From contig NZ_LFMD02000007.1 in NCBI RefSeq assembly GCF_015776785.2, positions 1,083,635 to 1,147,634 of the forward strand: 64,000 nucleotides of DNA. Reading direction: 5' to 3'. Every line of letters starts with the position of its first letter. Within the stretch, counting starts at the first letter, position 1. The translations under genes and the position numbers were made by a program. A model generated the notes under the pieces. That model saw only the letters and a program-made list of their open reading frames with translations, did not search any database and was not told the origin of the DNA. The stretch comes from Kitasatospora sp. SUK 42. GTDB lineage: Bacteria; Actinomycetota; Actinomycetes; Streptomycetales; Streptomycetaceae. This document shows positions 23,501 to 31,751 of the stretch, in pieces.

Positions 23501-24316
23501 GAAGGCGCCGACGACGACGGCGATCCGGCGGCCGTCGGCTGAGGCGGCCCGGATGCGGGCGCGCATCCAGGCCTCGCGGCGCAGGTCGTACGGGTCGACG
23601 CCCCGGCCGGTCTCGGCGTCGTGGCGCAGCGCCCAGCCGACCAGCAGGGCGGCGCGGCGCACGGCTTCCGGGGTGGAGCCGGGGGCGGCGGTCTCGACCA
23701 GGCGGTCCCACAGGTCCTCGTCGGAGGCGCGGCCGGTGAGGCGGTGGCGCAGCGCGTCCGCGACGCCCGGCCCTTCGGCCGGTCCCTCGGCCGGTCCTCC
23801 GTCGGGGCGGCGGTCCGCTCCGGCCCGGGCGGTGCGGTGGGCGAGCGGGAGGTCGCAGGCGATGGCCTCGACGCCGTTGCGCCGGGCCCAGCGCAGGGCG
23901 GCGAGTTCCGGGGAGAAGTCGGCGAAGGGGTAGAAGGCCGGTCCGGTGGTGTCGTCGGAGCCGGCCGGGGCGGCGGCGAGGGCGACCGGGGCCTCGGTCG
24001 CCTCGTCGGAGAGCCAGTCGAGCCAGGGCTGGAACTCGGCGGGCAGTTCGACCAGGACCGTCTCGGGCCGGGCCGCGTCGAGCAGCGCGGGGAGGACCGC
24101 ACTGAGGGACGGCGCATGGTGCCGCACGCCGATCAGGTAGGGCCCGGGACGGTCGGTGCCGGAGCCGGCCAGCCGCTCCGCCTCGCTCCGGACCTCCGGG
24201 TGGGCGTCGTCCCGGCGGGCTTCACCGTGGAGGGCGTCACCATGGAGGGCGCCGCCATGGAAGGCGTCACCGTGCAGGGCGCCGTCCGGGGTGGTCTTCA
24301 CCGCGCTGCTCGTCAT
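20507..24316 (-). CDS. DUF5682-vWA fusion protein (YehM + YehP equivalent)
   Basis: 1269 aa; ATG at 24316, 2 nt after the ATPase stop, with CTGGAGG upstream. The N-terminal 20 residues carry ALHGD-type repeats. From about residue 45 comes a DUF5682 region: YLIGVRHHAPSLSAVLPALL, ETVLVELP, FYPFADFSPELAALRWARRNG. A Ser/Pro linker lies near residue 630. The C-terminal 170 residues are a von Willebrand A domain with a complete MIDAS (LVVDVSGSME about residue 1110, GGGTSIATGLRYA, VVSDFEEGG). vWA proteins of this type pair with MoxR ATPases as substrate adaptors. In E. coli the two parts are separate proteins. Confidence 0.85.
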   Translation of the reverse strand: MTSSAVKTTPDGALHGDAFHGGALHGDALHGEARRDDAHPEVRSEAERLAGSGTDRPGPYLIGVRHHAPSLSAVLPALLDAARPETVLVELPAEFQPWLDWLSDEATEAPVALAAAPAGSDDTTGPAFYPFADFSPELAALRWARRNGVEAIACDLPLAHRTARAGADRRPDGGPAEGPAEGPGVADALRHRLTGRASDEDLWDRLVETAAPGSTPEAVRRAALLVGWALRHDAETGRGVDPYDLRREAWMRARIRAASADGRRIAVVVGAFHAPALLDGPTADEQPPAQDDPGHVLSLIPYTYPLLDARSGYPAGIRDPEWQHTVLDAGGDPERLAEALTTTAVRICAALRAQDHPSGPADAREIVRLAGDLARLRGHAAPGRGELVEAVQTVLAQGEPLGRGRAVARALEQVLVGTRTGRPTPAAPRSGLAPAVETLLAELGLPDPTDPGPRDLRLDPLRSPLDRRREILLHRLTACGVPYAEPLTGTGPGGTETLGTRWRLHWTPTVAAMLTVAGTRGVTPAQAAEGALRSRLTHDPTPREIIDGLAAAASCALPALTATRLTQLTSVLPASATLPDLLDALGLLDRLTAGHFPGHTPTPGDADEVRTPSSAETPSPAARNVPASGPVEDSSSPTPVDLKGDAPSSSVVGAAPPNAPGGSAVGVSSPEAALEALTVAAVRQLEGVGGSDDPADARALVELARRADRLGGVRLGHALRELAERGSPLVRGAAGAVRVLLGLEPAGVFGGRAASWVDGATDERARQALGRALVGLLTAAEGLFDSAPETLEPVLEQVTSMSDDAFLDRLPALRGGFDTLSPAARDRLLALVEERLGARLAALPEDTAPAVVARWARADLLARTALAGRGLLPTPAEHPEPTPVPGPTPTPVERGAEPVPHTLTPAERWRLLLGRPGAGGQSGRCARLATALDELYGSGHGEGSGPSLDGRSGGREAPFPGVREWAEELESLFGPGVREEVLAAAVVKGRTDVLETIDPSAVRPSVDLLRTVLDHAGGLPEARVARLRPLVRRLVDELSRELATRLRPALTGISVPRPSRRPGGGLDLDRTIRANLATARPAPDGVGTLIVPERPVFRTRARQANDWRLILVVDVSGSMEASTVWAALTASILAGVPSLSTHFVAFSTEVLDLTERVADPLSLLLEVRVGGGTSIATGLRYARELVTVPSRTLVAVVSDFEEGGPVTGLLAQTRALVDSGVHLLGCAALDDTGTARYSKAVAGQLVAAGMPVAALSPLELARWVGEKVR
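24224..24283 (-). repeat. 15-bp coding minisatellite at the N-terminus of the DUF5682-vWA gene
   Basis: Four in-frame 15-bp units of the form ACCATGGAGGGCGCC (plus-strand reading) encode ALHGD-type pentapeptides on the minus strand. Confidence 0.85.
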
Positions 24317-24318
24317 CG

Positions 24319-25503
24319 TCAGGCCTCCAGTGCCGCGCGAAGGTCCCACAGGGTGCGCCAGGTGGCGGCGCCCTGTTCGGCGCGGCGGCGCACCGGGCCG
24401 TCCCAGTAGCCGAGCAGCCGGGCCGCGTCGGCCGGGTCGTCCTTGCGGACGACGCCGAGGAGTTGGCCGGGGAGGCGGCCGAGGAGGTCTCCGCCGTCGG
24501 GCAGGTAGGCGGCGGTGACGCCCAGCGCGGTGGCGACGGAGACGGCCTCGGCGGTGCTCATCACGGTGGACGGGCGCTCGACGTCCCAGCCCTCGGTGGA
24601 GCGGCCGGTGCGCAGGTCGCGGAAGGCGGTGACCAGGGCCTCCAGGACGGCGTCGTCCACGGCGTAACCGGCCCCGGCCCGGGCGACGGCGGCGGTGGAC
24701 TGGCGGCGGACCAGGTCGACCTCGGCGGCGAGGCTGCCGATGGGGCCGACCGTCTCGAAGTTGAACCGCCGCTTGAGGGCCGCGGACATCTCGCTGACGC
24801 CCTTGTCGCGCAGGTTGGCGGTGGCGATCAGGGTGAAGCCCGCGGCGGCGTGCAGCTGCCCGTCCGGGGTGCCGGCCAACTCGGGGACGGCGATGCGCCG
24901 TTCGGAGAGCAGGGAGACGAGCGCGTCCTGCACCTCGGGCAGGCAGCGGGTCACCTCCTCGACCCGCGCGACGGCTCCGGTGGTCATCGCGGTGAGCACC
25001 GGGGAGGGCACCAGGGCCTCCCTGCTGGGGCCCTTGGCGAGGAGCAGGGCGTAGTTCCAGCCGTACTTGAGCTGGTCCTCGGTGGTGCCGGCGGTGCCCT
25101 GGACGGTGAGCGCGCTGGTGCCGCAGACGGCGGCGGCGAGCAGTTCGGAGAGCATGGACTTGGCGGTGCCGGGCTCGCCGACGAGCAGCAGGCCGCGCTC
25201 CCCGGCGAGGGTGACGACGCAGCGTTCGACCAGGGCGCGCTCGCCGACGAACTTCGGCTCGATGACCAGGCTGCGGCGCCCGGCCTTGAGCTTCTCGCCG
25301 TCGCTGCCCATCACGAAGAGGACGACGGCGCGCGGGGTGAGGTGCCAGCCGGGCGGGCGCGGGCCGCTGTCGTGGGCGGCCAGGAACTCCAGTTCGGCGG
25401 CGTACTTCTCCTCGGGCGGCACGATCTGCCGGACCGGGGCGGTGGTGGTGCCGGTCGTGGTGGCGTCGGTCGTGGTGGTGTCGGTGGTGGCGTCGGCGCT
25501 CAT
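24319..25503 (-). CDS. MoxR-type AAA+ ATPase (YehL-like)
   Basis: 394 aa, ATG overlapping the upstream stop by 4 bp. After a Thr-rich N-terminus (about residues 5-20) the AAA+ core shows Walker A LLLVGEPGTAKSM (about residue 107), ATANLRDKG (sensor 1) and ALKRRFNFE (arginine-finger region). The Walker B segment reads VARVEEVTRCLPEVQDAL: the usual LDE is RVEE, a feature I recall for the YehL branch rather than a defect. MoxR ATPases act as chaperones that remodel targets together with vWA proteins. The vWA partner is the next gene. Confidence 0.88.
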   Translation of the reverse strand: MSADATTDTTTTDATTTGTTTAPVRQIVPPEEKYAAELEFLAAHDSGPRPPGWHLTPRAVVLFVMGSDGEKLKAGRRSLVIEPKFVGERALVERCVVTLAGERGLLLVGEPGTAKSMLSELLAAAVCGTSALTVQGTAGTTEDQLKYGWNYALLLAKGPSREALVPSPVLTAMTTGAVARVEEVTRCLPEVQDALVSLLSERRIAVPELAGTPDGQLHAAAGFTLIATANLRDKGVSEMSAALKRRFNFETVGPIGSLAAEVDLVRRQSTAAVARAGAGYAVDDAVLEALVTAFRDLRTGRSTEGWDVERPSTVMSTAEAVSVATALGVTAAYLPDGGDLLGRLPGQLLGVVRKDDPADAARLLGYWDGPVRRRAEQGAATWRTLWDLRAALEA

Positions 25504-28500
25504 CGGCGGGCCTTCCTGCGCTTGCTGGTCTGGAGCTCTTCGTAGCCGGGGGCGTCGCCGTCGAGGGTGCGCTGCCAGGCGCGGGCGAACAACTCGGGGA
25601 CGGGCAGGTGCGGCAGCACCGGCCGGTAGGTGGACAGTTGGTACAGGGCCGCCTTCCAGGTCTCCACCGGCAGGGCGGGGGCCTTGGCCTCCTGCCAGCC
25701 GCCCGGCAGGAAGAGGCCACGGCCGGCCCGGGCCCGCTTGGCCTCCAGCACCAGGTCGGTGGCGGCGAGTTCGGCGCGGGCACGCTTGAGCCGGGCGGGC
25801 TTCCAGCCCGTCCAGCGGGCGGTGTTGCGGTCCGTCGGGTCGGGCAGGGCGAGCAGTTGGAGGTAGAGCGCGGCCGCGTCCTCGCCCAGGCCGTGGGTGC
25901 GGGCCGCTTCGGCGACCAGCTCGGGGGCGCTGAGCTGCGGGTTCTGCAGCCAGGCCGGGCCCTCGACGGCGGTCGGCACGGCCGCGCCGCAGGCCGCGAC
26001 GCGTTCCGGTTCGCCGCTCAGGATGGACCGTACGGTCCTCATCTCGGTGCCGGCCCAGGAGCCGTCGCCCAGCCCGAGGAGCAGGTCGAGCAGCGGGTCG
26101 TCAGGGCCGGTGAGGCTGGCGGGGCGCAGCCAGATCTGCTCGAACTCGGCGTGGTACGGACTGAGGACGAGCGCCGGGCCGCAGCGGACCAGGCCGTCCG
26201 GGTCGACGCCGCCCTCGGCGGGCAGGCCGAAGTGTTCACGCAGGACGGCGGAGACCGGGGTGCCCTTGTCCATGCGGACCAGCGGGTACCCGATCAGCAG
26301 GTCGGGGTCGGCGAGCCGGGCGCGCAGCGCGGCGGCGGCCTCGGGCAGCACCGGGCGCAGCGGGCTGTCGGCGGGCAGGTGGTAGGCGAGCCAGTGCAGG
26401 GCGTCGATCGCCCCGGCGAGGGCGCCGCGGTCGGGGACGGCGGTCTCGTCCTCGGGCTCCAGCTCGGTGGTGGACCGGCCGCTGGTCGCGAGCCGGTAGG
26501 TGGTGGTGCGGTTGAGCCACGGCGTCCGGCCGGGGTTGAGCATCTCCTCGATCCGGCTGATGGGCACGCCCTTGACGCCGGGCAGGACGTCCTCGGGGAG
26601 GGTGACGAGCCGTCCGAAGTGCCGGATCCAGGCCTCGGCCCCGGCGGCGAGGTCGGGGCCCTCCGTCCACAGGCGCTTCGGGTCGTCGACGGGCATCAGG
26701 GCGCCCCAGACGTCGGCGATCGTGTCGTGGTCGTGCCCGCGCAGCCAGACCTGGGCGGCCCTGACCTCGGCGGCCTTGAGGCCGTACTCGGCGGGCAGCT
26801 CGACGGTGCCCCAGTGCAGGAGCTCGGGGGGCGGGCAGAGCAGCAGGGTGGCGCGGGCGGTGCCGATGCCGGTGAGTTCGGCGAAGGCCGCGGCGTACTC
26901 GGGCTGCCAGGGGACGCTGCCGCGCAGGGCGGCGACCCGCCAGAACTTGGCGGCCCAGGCGGCGCTCACCCGCTCCTCGGTGCCGTGCTCCTCAAGGGTG
27001 GTGAAGTGGGCGACGGGGCCGAACTCGCCGCTCGGGTCGTGGTCGATGGCGCGCCAGTGTGCCGTCCCGTCCTCGTGCTGGTGGCGGTAGTCGAGGATCA
27101 CCACGGTGCGGTCGCCGTGCCGCAGCACCTCGCCCTGGCGGTAGGCCTCCGCCCTCGGGCGCTTGGCACGCTCGTCCGTCTCGGCCAGGACGACCTGGCG
27201 CAGGGTGGCGCCGCGGTCGGCGAGCGGGCCCCTGGTGAGCTCGCCGAGCAGCAGCACCAGGGTGGAGCGGTGCTCCGCCGGGGTGAGCGGGTTGGCGATG
27301 GCGTGGGCGAGGACGTCCACCCGGCCGAGCAGGTGGCGCCAGCCCTGGTGGGCCTCGCCGCCCTGCAGGGTGACGGTGCCCTGGGTCGTCCAGCCCTCGG
27401 CGGCATCGGCGGCCTCGCCGGATTCGCCGGTCACGGCGGTCACGGCGGTCGGGGCCGCGAGCGCGGCACTGACGGCGCGCAGGTTGTTGAGCACCCAGTA
27501 CTGGTCGGTGTCGGCCCACCTGTTGCCCAGGCCCGGTGTTCCGGGCAGGACGGCGCTGACGGCGTCGCGCACCTGGTGGTCCCGGCCGTGGTCGGGGCGC
27601 CACTCGGCGGCCTCGGCCTTGGTGGGCCGTTCGGCCTCCGGCTGCGGGAGGAACCGGGCGATCCGGTCGAGCAGGCCGGCGGCGGTGCGGGCGAACCCGG
27701 CGACACCGGCGAGCAGCAGCGGGTGGGTGATCCCGGGCAGGGCGGCGCCGACGGCCTCGACGGGCAGGCGGTTGAGGGCCTCACCGCGCTGGGCGAGCGG
27801 GCGCCGCACGCCCTGGACGGTGAGCCAGCGCTGCTCGTCCTCCGGGACGGGCTCGGCGTCGACGGGCCAGGCGAGGTCGATCAGTCGGGCGGCCTGCTCG
27901 GTGGTCAGGACGCGCAGCACCCGGGAGCCGGCCTCGTCGCGGGGCCGCAGGGCGTGCCAGTGGTCGTACGGCGGGATCAGCGCGGTGCCGGCGGCGGAGA
28001 GCTCGCCCGACCGGCAGGAGCGCAGGTCGGCGGTGCGGTCGGAGCGCTCGGCGAGGTCGGGCAGGTTGAGGCCGAGGAACTCGCCGCTGCGGTCGACCAC
28101 CGGGCCCGTCGCCCCGGGCAGGGCGAGCCGGCCTGCCGGGAGGGCGTCGGGCTCCTTGCGGCCGTTCAGCGGGAGGACGATGCGCTGCCCGTCGGCGGTG
28201 AAGGTGGTGACGGCGCGTCCGGCGTCGGTGCGGATCCAGCTGCCGAGCACGGTGCCGTCGGTGCCGAGCGGGCTGTGCTCCAGGCCGGGCTGCATCGGCA
28301 GCAGCCGGGCGCTGCCGACGACGAGCCGGCCGGCCGCGGCGGTGGCGGCGATCACGGGCGGTTCGGCGTCCCGGCCCAGGGTGCCGGTGGCCGGGTCGAG
28401 TTCGCGCAGGACGGGGGTGCCGTTCGGGGTGTGGCGCAGCGTCCAGTAGCCGGTGCCGTCGCCGAGGACGGGGTGCTCCTCGGGCAGCCGGGTGTCGCCG

Positions 28501-30605
28501 GGGTGCAGCGGGCGGGCGCCGGTGGTGCGGCCGCCGCCGGGCAGCGGGAGGGAGGTGTCGTCCGGGTGGTGGTCGCCGTAGTAGTAGCCGGCGATGGTGC
28601 GGCCGGTCAGCTCGAAGGTCTGGTCCGGTCGGCTGGACCAGTAGGCCTTCTGCTCGCCGCCCTCGTACCAGACGACGAGGAGTTCGCCGTCGACCAGGCG
28701 CAGTCGGTACCGGTTGCGGACGCCCGGCAGCGGGGGCACCCGCAGCGTGTGCTCCAGCAGGATGCCGTCCGGGCCGACCACGAGGGCCCGGTCGTGGCGG
28801 GCGAGGATGAGGTGCGGCCAGGCGTCCTCGACCATCAGGTCGTTCAGGCCCCGGCGGCGGTGGCCGGGGGCGTTGTCCGGGAGGGCGTCGGGGGCGGGCG
28901 GGTCGGCGAGCCGGGTGAGCGCCTCCTCCAGGGCGGGCCAGCCGAGTTCGTCCAGGATGCCGGCGCCGAGGGCCCGGGTGAGCAGCCCGGTGACGTCGAG
29001 CGCGGCGATCTTCTCGGCGGCGGCCGGGGCGATCGTGCGGATGACGGTGCGGTACGGGGTCAGCGAGCGGACCAGGTCGGTGGCGCCGGCCAGGCCGCGG
29101 GCGGCGGTGAGTTCTCCGGCGCGCTCCTCGGCCCACTCCCTGAACAGCTCGTTCAGCAGCGGCAGGGCGGCGGCCCGGTGCTTGACGGCCGACTCCCAGG
29201 CGGCCGGGGCGGCACGGCGCAGCAGCGGCCGGAACCGTTCGTCGGCGGCGACGGCGGCGAGTCCGGTGCCACCCGGGCCGCTCTGGGCGACCCACGCGCG
29301 CAGGTCGAAGCCCAGGTCTGCCGGCGGGTCGGCCACCGGGACGCCCGCGGCCAGCAGGACCTCCAGCAGGTCGAGCCGGGTGAGGCTGCCGCGGATGCCG
29401 GTGAAGAGGTCGACCGGGACGGCGTCGTCGCGCAGCCGCTCGGCCATCCGGCCGGCCAGGGCGAGGGTGGTGGGGCAGCTGGGCCGGTCGCGCCAGCCGC
29501 GGCCGAGGTGGTGGCACCAGCGCTGGAGCCAGACCGCGGCGGGCTCGGCGCCCTCGGCTCGGGGGCCGGTGAGCAGTTCCTCGGCACCGGTGGCGGCGAG
29601 GACCTCCAGCCAGGCGCCGTCCTGCGCGGCGGAGTCGGTGCTGCCGGCGGCCGGGTCGGGCAGCAGTTCCAGCAGGCGGGTGCGGACCTCGGCGTCGTTG
29701 CGGCCGAGCTCGATCAGTGCACCGTGCCAGGACTTCCAGAACGCGGCGGGCGCCCGGTTGACCGCCGGGGATTCCAGCAGTTCGGCGAGCAGGGCCTGTT
29801 CGTGCTCGGCGCGGTCCAGGCCGGCGGCGCGGATCAGGGCACGGGCGTCCTCGGCGATCCCGGCGTAGGGGGCCATGCCGGCCGCGGAGCGCTCGGTGCA
29901 CAGCTGGCGGAAGCGCTGCCAGGCGGTCAGCGGGTCGAGCCGCTGGGCGAGTTCCTTGACGTACTGGCGCAGGGCCTTGACGGTGAGCGCGCCGGCCAGG
30001 GCGAACTCCAGGAAGACGGCGCGCAGCCGCTCCTCGTCGACGGCCAGGTTGTGGGTGCGCTCGGCCTCGCGGGCCTTGCCGAACCAGGCGGCGGCGTAGG
30101 TCTGGTTGCCGTGGGTGAGGAAGATCCGGCCGACCTCCTCGCAGAAGGTGGGCAGGAAGTGCGGGACCGCGCGGCCGAGCCGGGTGGCGAGCTCGTCGAA
30201 GCCGTCCTTGGCGGCGCCGGGCTTGGAGGCGGCCTGGCGGGCGAGCCGCTCCAGCTCCTTGACCAGGGCCAGCGCGTGGTGGCCGTTGGCCGGGTCGTGG
30301 ACCAGCGCCCAGGCGGGGAAGCCGAGCGCCTCCTGGCGGACCTGACCGACCTCGGCGGGTGCGCCCTCGGGGGCGAGGCCGAGGAACTCGACGGCGAGGT
30401 CCTCGGCCTGGCCGAGCGCGCCGGGGACCAGTCGGACGATCCGGCGGCCGTCGAGGGCGGGGTGGGTGTAGCCGCGGGCGGTGAGCACGTCGGCGGCGCT
30501 GTCGGGGCGGCCGGCGCCGGGCAGGGTGCCGGGCGGCAGGACGGCTCCGGCGTCGAGCAGCGCCTCGGGCGTCGAGGCGCCCTGGTGCGGGACGGTGGTG
30601 GTCAT
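25500..30605 (-). CDS. Large uncharacterised protein of the MoxR/vWA operon
   Basis: 1701 aa, one of the longest genes in the window; ATG at 30605 overlaps the upstream stop by 4 bp and has GGGGAGGA upstream. I do not recognise a named domain. Residues about 1-600 are helical and repeat-like (QAEDLAVEFLGLA, ALTVKALRQYVKELAQRLDPLTAWQRF). The middle (about 700-1000) is beta-rich, with propeller-like segments (YRLRLVDGELLVVWYEGG, YWTLRHTPNG). The C-terminal third is mixed (PLVRMDKGTPVSAVLREHFGLP). No signal peptide or membrane segments, so cytosolic. Its size and central place in the operon suggest a scaffold or target of the ATPase; this is inference. Confidence 0.75.
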   Translation of the reverse strand: MTTTVPHQGASTPEALLDAGAVLPPGTLPGAGRPDSAADVLTARGYTHPALDGRRIVRLVPGALGQAEDLAVEFLGLAPEGAPAEVGQVRQEALGFPAWALVHDPANGHHALALVKELERLARQAASKPGAAKDGFDELATRLGRAVPHFLPTFCEEVGRIFLTHGNQTYAAAWFGKAREAERTHNLAVDEERLRAVFLEFALAGALTVKALRQYVKELAQRLDPLTAWQRFRQLCTERSAAGMAPYAGIAEDARALIRAAGLDRAEHEQALLAELLESPAVNRAPAAFWKSWHGALIELGRNDAEVRTRLLELLPDPAAGSTDSAAQDGAWLEVLAATGAEELLTGPRAEGAEPAAVWLQRWCHHLGRGWRDRPSCPTTLALAGRMAERLRDDAVPVDLFTGIRGSLTRLDLLEVLLAAGVPVADPPADLGFDLRAWVAQSGPGGTGLAAVAADERFRPLLRRAAPAAWESAVKHRAAALPLLNELFREWAEERAGELTAARGLAGATDLVRSLTPYRTVIRTIAPAAAEKIAALDVTGLLTRALGAGILDELGWPALEEALTRLADPPAPDALPDNAPGHRRRGLNDLMVEDAWPHLILARHDRALVVGPDGILLEHTLRVPPLPGVRNRYRLRLVDGELLVVWYEGGEQKAYWSSRPDQTFELTGRTIAGYYYGDHHPDDTSLPLPGGGRTTGARPLHPGDTRLPEEHPVLGDGTGYWTLRHTPNGTPVLRELDPATGTLGRDAEPPVIAATAAAGRLVVGSARLLPMQPGLEHSPLGTDGTVLGSWIRTDAGRAVTTFTADGQRIVLPLNGRKEPDALPAGRLALPGATGPVVDRSGEFLGLNLPDLAERSDRTADLRSCRSGELSAAGTALIPPYDHWHALRPRDEAGSRVLRVLTTEQAARLIDLAWPVDAEPVPEDEQRWLTVQGVRRPLAQRGEALNRLPVEAVGAALPGITHPLLLAGVAGFARTAAGLLDRIARFLPQPEAERPTKAEAAEWRPDHGRDHQVRDAVSAVLPGTPGLGNRWADTDQYWVLNNLRAVSAALAAPTAVTAVTGESGEAADAAEGWTTQGTVTLQGGEAHQGWRHLLGRVDVLAHAIANPLTPAEHRSTLVLLLGELTRGPLADRGATLRQVVLAETDERAKRPRAEAYRQGEVLRHGDRTVVILDYRHQHEDGTAHWRAIDHDPSGEFGPVAHFTTLEEHGTEERVSAAWAAKFWRVAALRGSVPWQPEYAAAFAELTGIGTARATLLLCPPPELLHWGTVELPAEYGLKAAEVRAAQVWLRGHDHDTIADVWGALMPVDDPKRLWTEGPDLAAGAEAWIRHFGRLVTLPEDVLPGVKGVPISRIEEMLNPGRTPWLNRTTTYRLATSGRSTTELEPEDETAVPDRGALAGAIDALHWLAYHLPADSPLRPVLPEAAAALRARLADPDLLIGYPLVRMDKGTPVSAVLREHFGLPAEGGVDPDGLVRCGPALVLSPYHAEFEQIWLRPASLTGPDDPLLDLLLGLGDGSWAGTEMRTVRSILSGEPERVAACGAAVPTAVEGPAWLQNPQLSAPELVAEAARTHGLGEDAAALYLQLLALPDPTDRNTARWTGWKPARLKRARAELAATDLVLEAKRARAGRGLFLPGGWQEAKAPALPVETWKAALYQLSTYRPVLPHLPVPELFARAWQRTLDGDAPGYEELQTSKRRKARR

Positions 30606-31459
30606 GCGGCGTCCTCCCCTTCGATCGTGCGGCCCGCGTACAGCGCGGCGGCCATCCTCATGCCCTCGGACCAGGCGACCGGTCCGACCTCGGCGAGCGG
30701 CAGGGACCGGCCGTCGGGGCCGGCCCAGCTGAGCGCGCCCGTCTCGCAGGCGTCGTACTCGTAGTAGTCGCCGACCCACACCCGGGCCTCGACGGTGCGG
30801 CCGCCCTCGGTGATCGGCTGGACGGCGGATCCGCCACGGACCCGGCAGCCGAGCCGGTTGCAGCGCCCGACCAGCTCGCGCAGCTCGCGGTAGCGGCCGC
30901 CGGCATAGGTGCTGACCTCGGTGCCGGCCGGGGGCTCCTCGGGCCGGTGCCAGACCTCGCGGTAGAGCTGCTGGACGCGCTGGGAGACGCCGAGTTCGAC
31001 GGCGAACTCGCGCAGCTCGTCGAGGTCCTGGAGGAGGACGGGGTGGGGTATCAGCACCTCGGTGTCGGTGAGGCGCACGGTGTCGCCGTCGAGGTCGACC
31101 AGGCCGAGGCCGCGCTCGGCGTCGGCGCCGCGCAGGAAGCCGGCCACGGCGCCGTCCGGGCTGGTGACCACGACGTCCCGCAGGACGGCCTGCCAGGCCT
31201 CGTCCGGCCACACGGCGGTGAGGACGGCGGCGGGCACCGGCAGCGAGCGCACCATCCACCGCTCGACGTCCTCCAGGCAGCGCCGCGCGTGCGCGTCGAG
31301 CCACTCGGCGAGCTGCTTGAGCTGGGTGACCACCGGGTCGTCACCGAGCTTCGACGGCAGGGACTTCAGCTCGCGGCCCGCCGCGTTGCGGCACACCACC
31401 CTGCCCTCGCCGTCGAGCGTGACGCGGTATCCTCCCGCGCCCGTCTCCACCCATGCCAC
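30602..31459 (-). CDS. DUF4132-like protein (YehI/MolR C-terminal relative), first gene of the operon
   Basis: 285 aa. The GTG at 31459 is chosen because GAGGAG lies 7 nt upstream; the nearby ATG is out of frame. The body matches the DUF4132 pattern as I know it: WMVRSLPVPAAVLTAVWPDEAWQAVL, an FLRG segment, VRLTDTEVLIPHPVLL, then QRVQQLYREVW, and a later WVGDYYEYDA. E. coli YehI and MolR carry DUF4132 after a longer N-terminal region that is absent here, and no WGR domain is present. Function unknown; association with the MoxR/vWA genes is the main clue. Confidence 0.65.
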   Translation of the reverse strand: MAWVETGAGGYRVTLDGEGRVVCRNAAGRELKSLPSKLGDDPVVTQLKQLAEWLDAHARRCLEDVERWMVRSLPVPAAVLTAVWPDEAWQAVLRDVVVTSPDGAVAGFLRGADAERGLGLVDLDGDTVRLTDTEVLIPHPVLLQDLDELREFAVELGVSQRVQQLYREVWHRPEEPPAGTEVSTYAGGRYRELRELVGRCNRLGCRVRGGSAVQPITEGGRTVEARVWVGDYYEYDACETGALSWAGPDGRSLPLAEVGPVAWSEGMRMAAALYAGRTIEGEDAA

Positions 31460-31751
31460 GGCCGTACTCCTCACTTGCGGGAACGTCGTCCTGATCACCT
31501 GTGGACCAGCGATGCGAGGAACGTAGCGAGGGCGACTGACAACGCGACGGTCGGGGGGAGTTCCGCCGTGACATGCAGAGTTCAAACCACTCGAACGAGT
31601 GATCGAAGCAGGTGGGGGGGTCGGGCGCCGGCGCCCATGGAAGACGCGCGGGCGGCCAGGGGGAGGCGCGGGCAGCCGGGAAGAGGCGCAAACGGCCGGG
31701 AGGAGGAGGCGCGGGCGGCCACGCCGTCGTGGCGCGGCCGCCCGCGAGGCG
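31460..31751. other. Intergenic region upstream of the MoxR/vWA operon
   Basis: 292 bp. It should carry the operon promoter; a 14-bp palindrome CACTCGAACGAGTG (31588-31601) could be an operator. The left side near 31640-31730 is a degenerate purine-rich repeat ending in the hairpin that terminates the adjacent ABC ATPase gene. Confidence 0.45.
31710..31746 (-). terminator. Terminator hairpin after the siderophore ABC ATPase gene
   Basis: Perfect 11-bp stem (31710-31720 with 31736-31746), 15-nt loop, starting 6 bp after the stop codon. Confidence 0.65.

Noticed and set aside
24319..25503. Defective Walker B in the MoxR ATPase
   Set aside because: RVEEVTRC appears to be the normal form for the YehL-like branch, as I recall it, so it was not reported as a broken motif.
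25608..30764. A 1718-codon open frame on the plus strand
   Set aside because: Antisense to the 1701-aa operon gene; Gly/Val/Gln/Arg-biased composition typical of a shadow frame.
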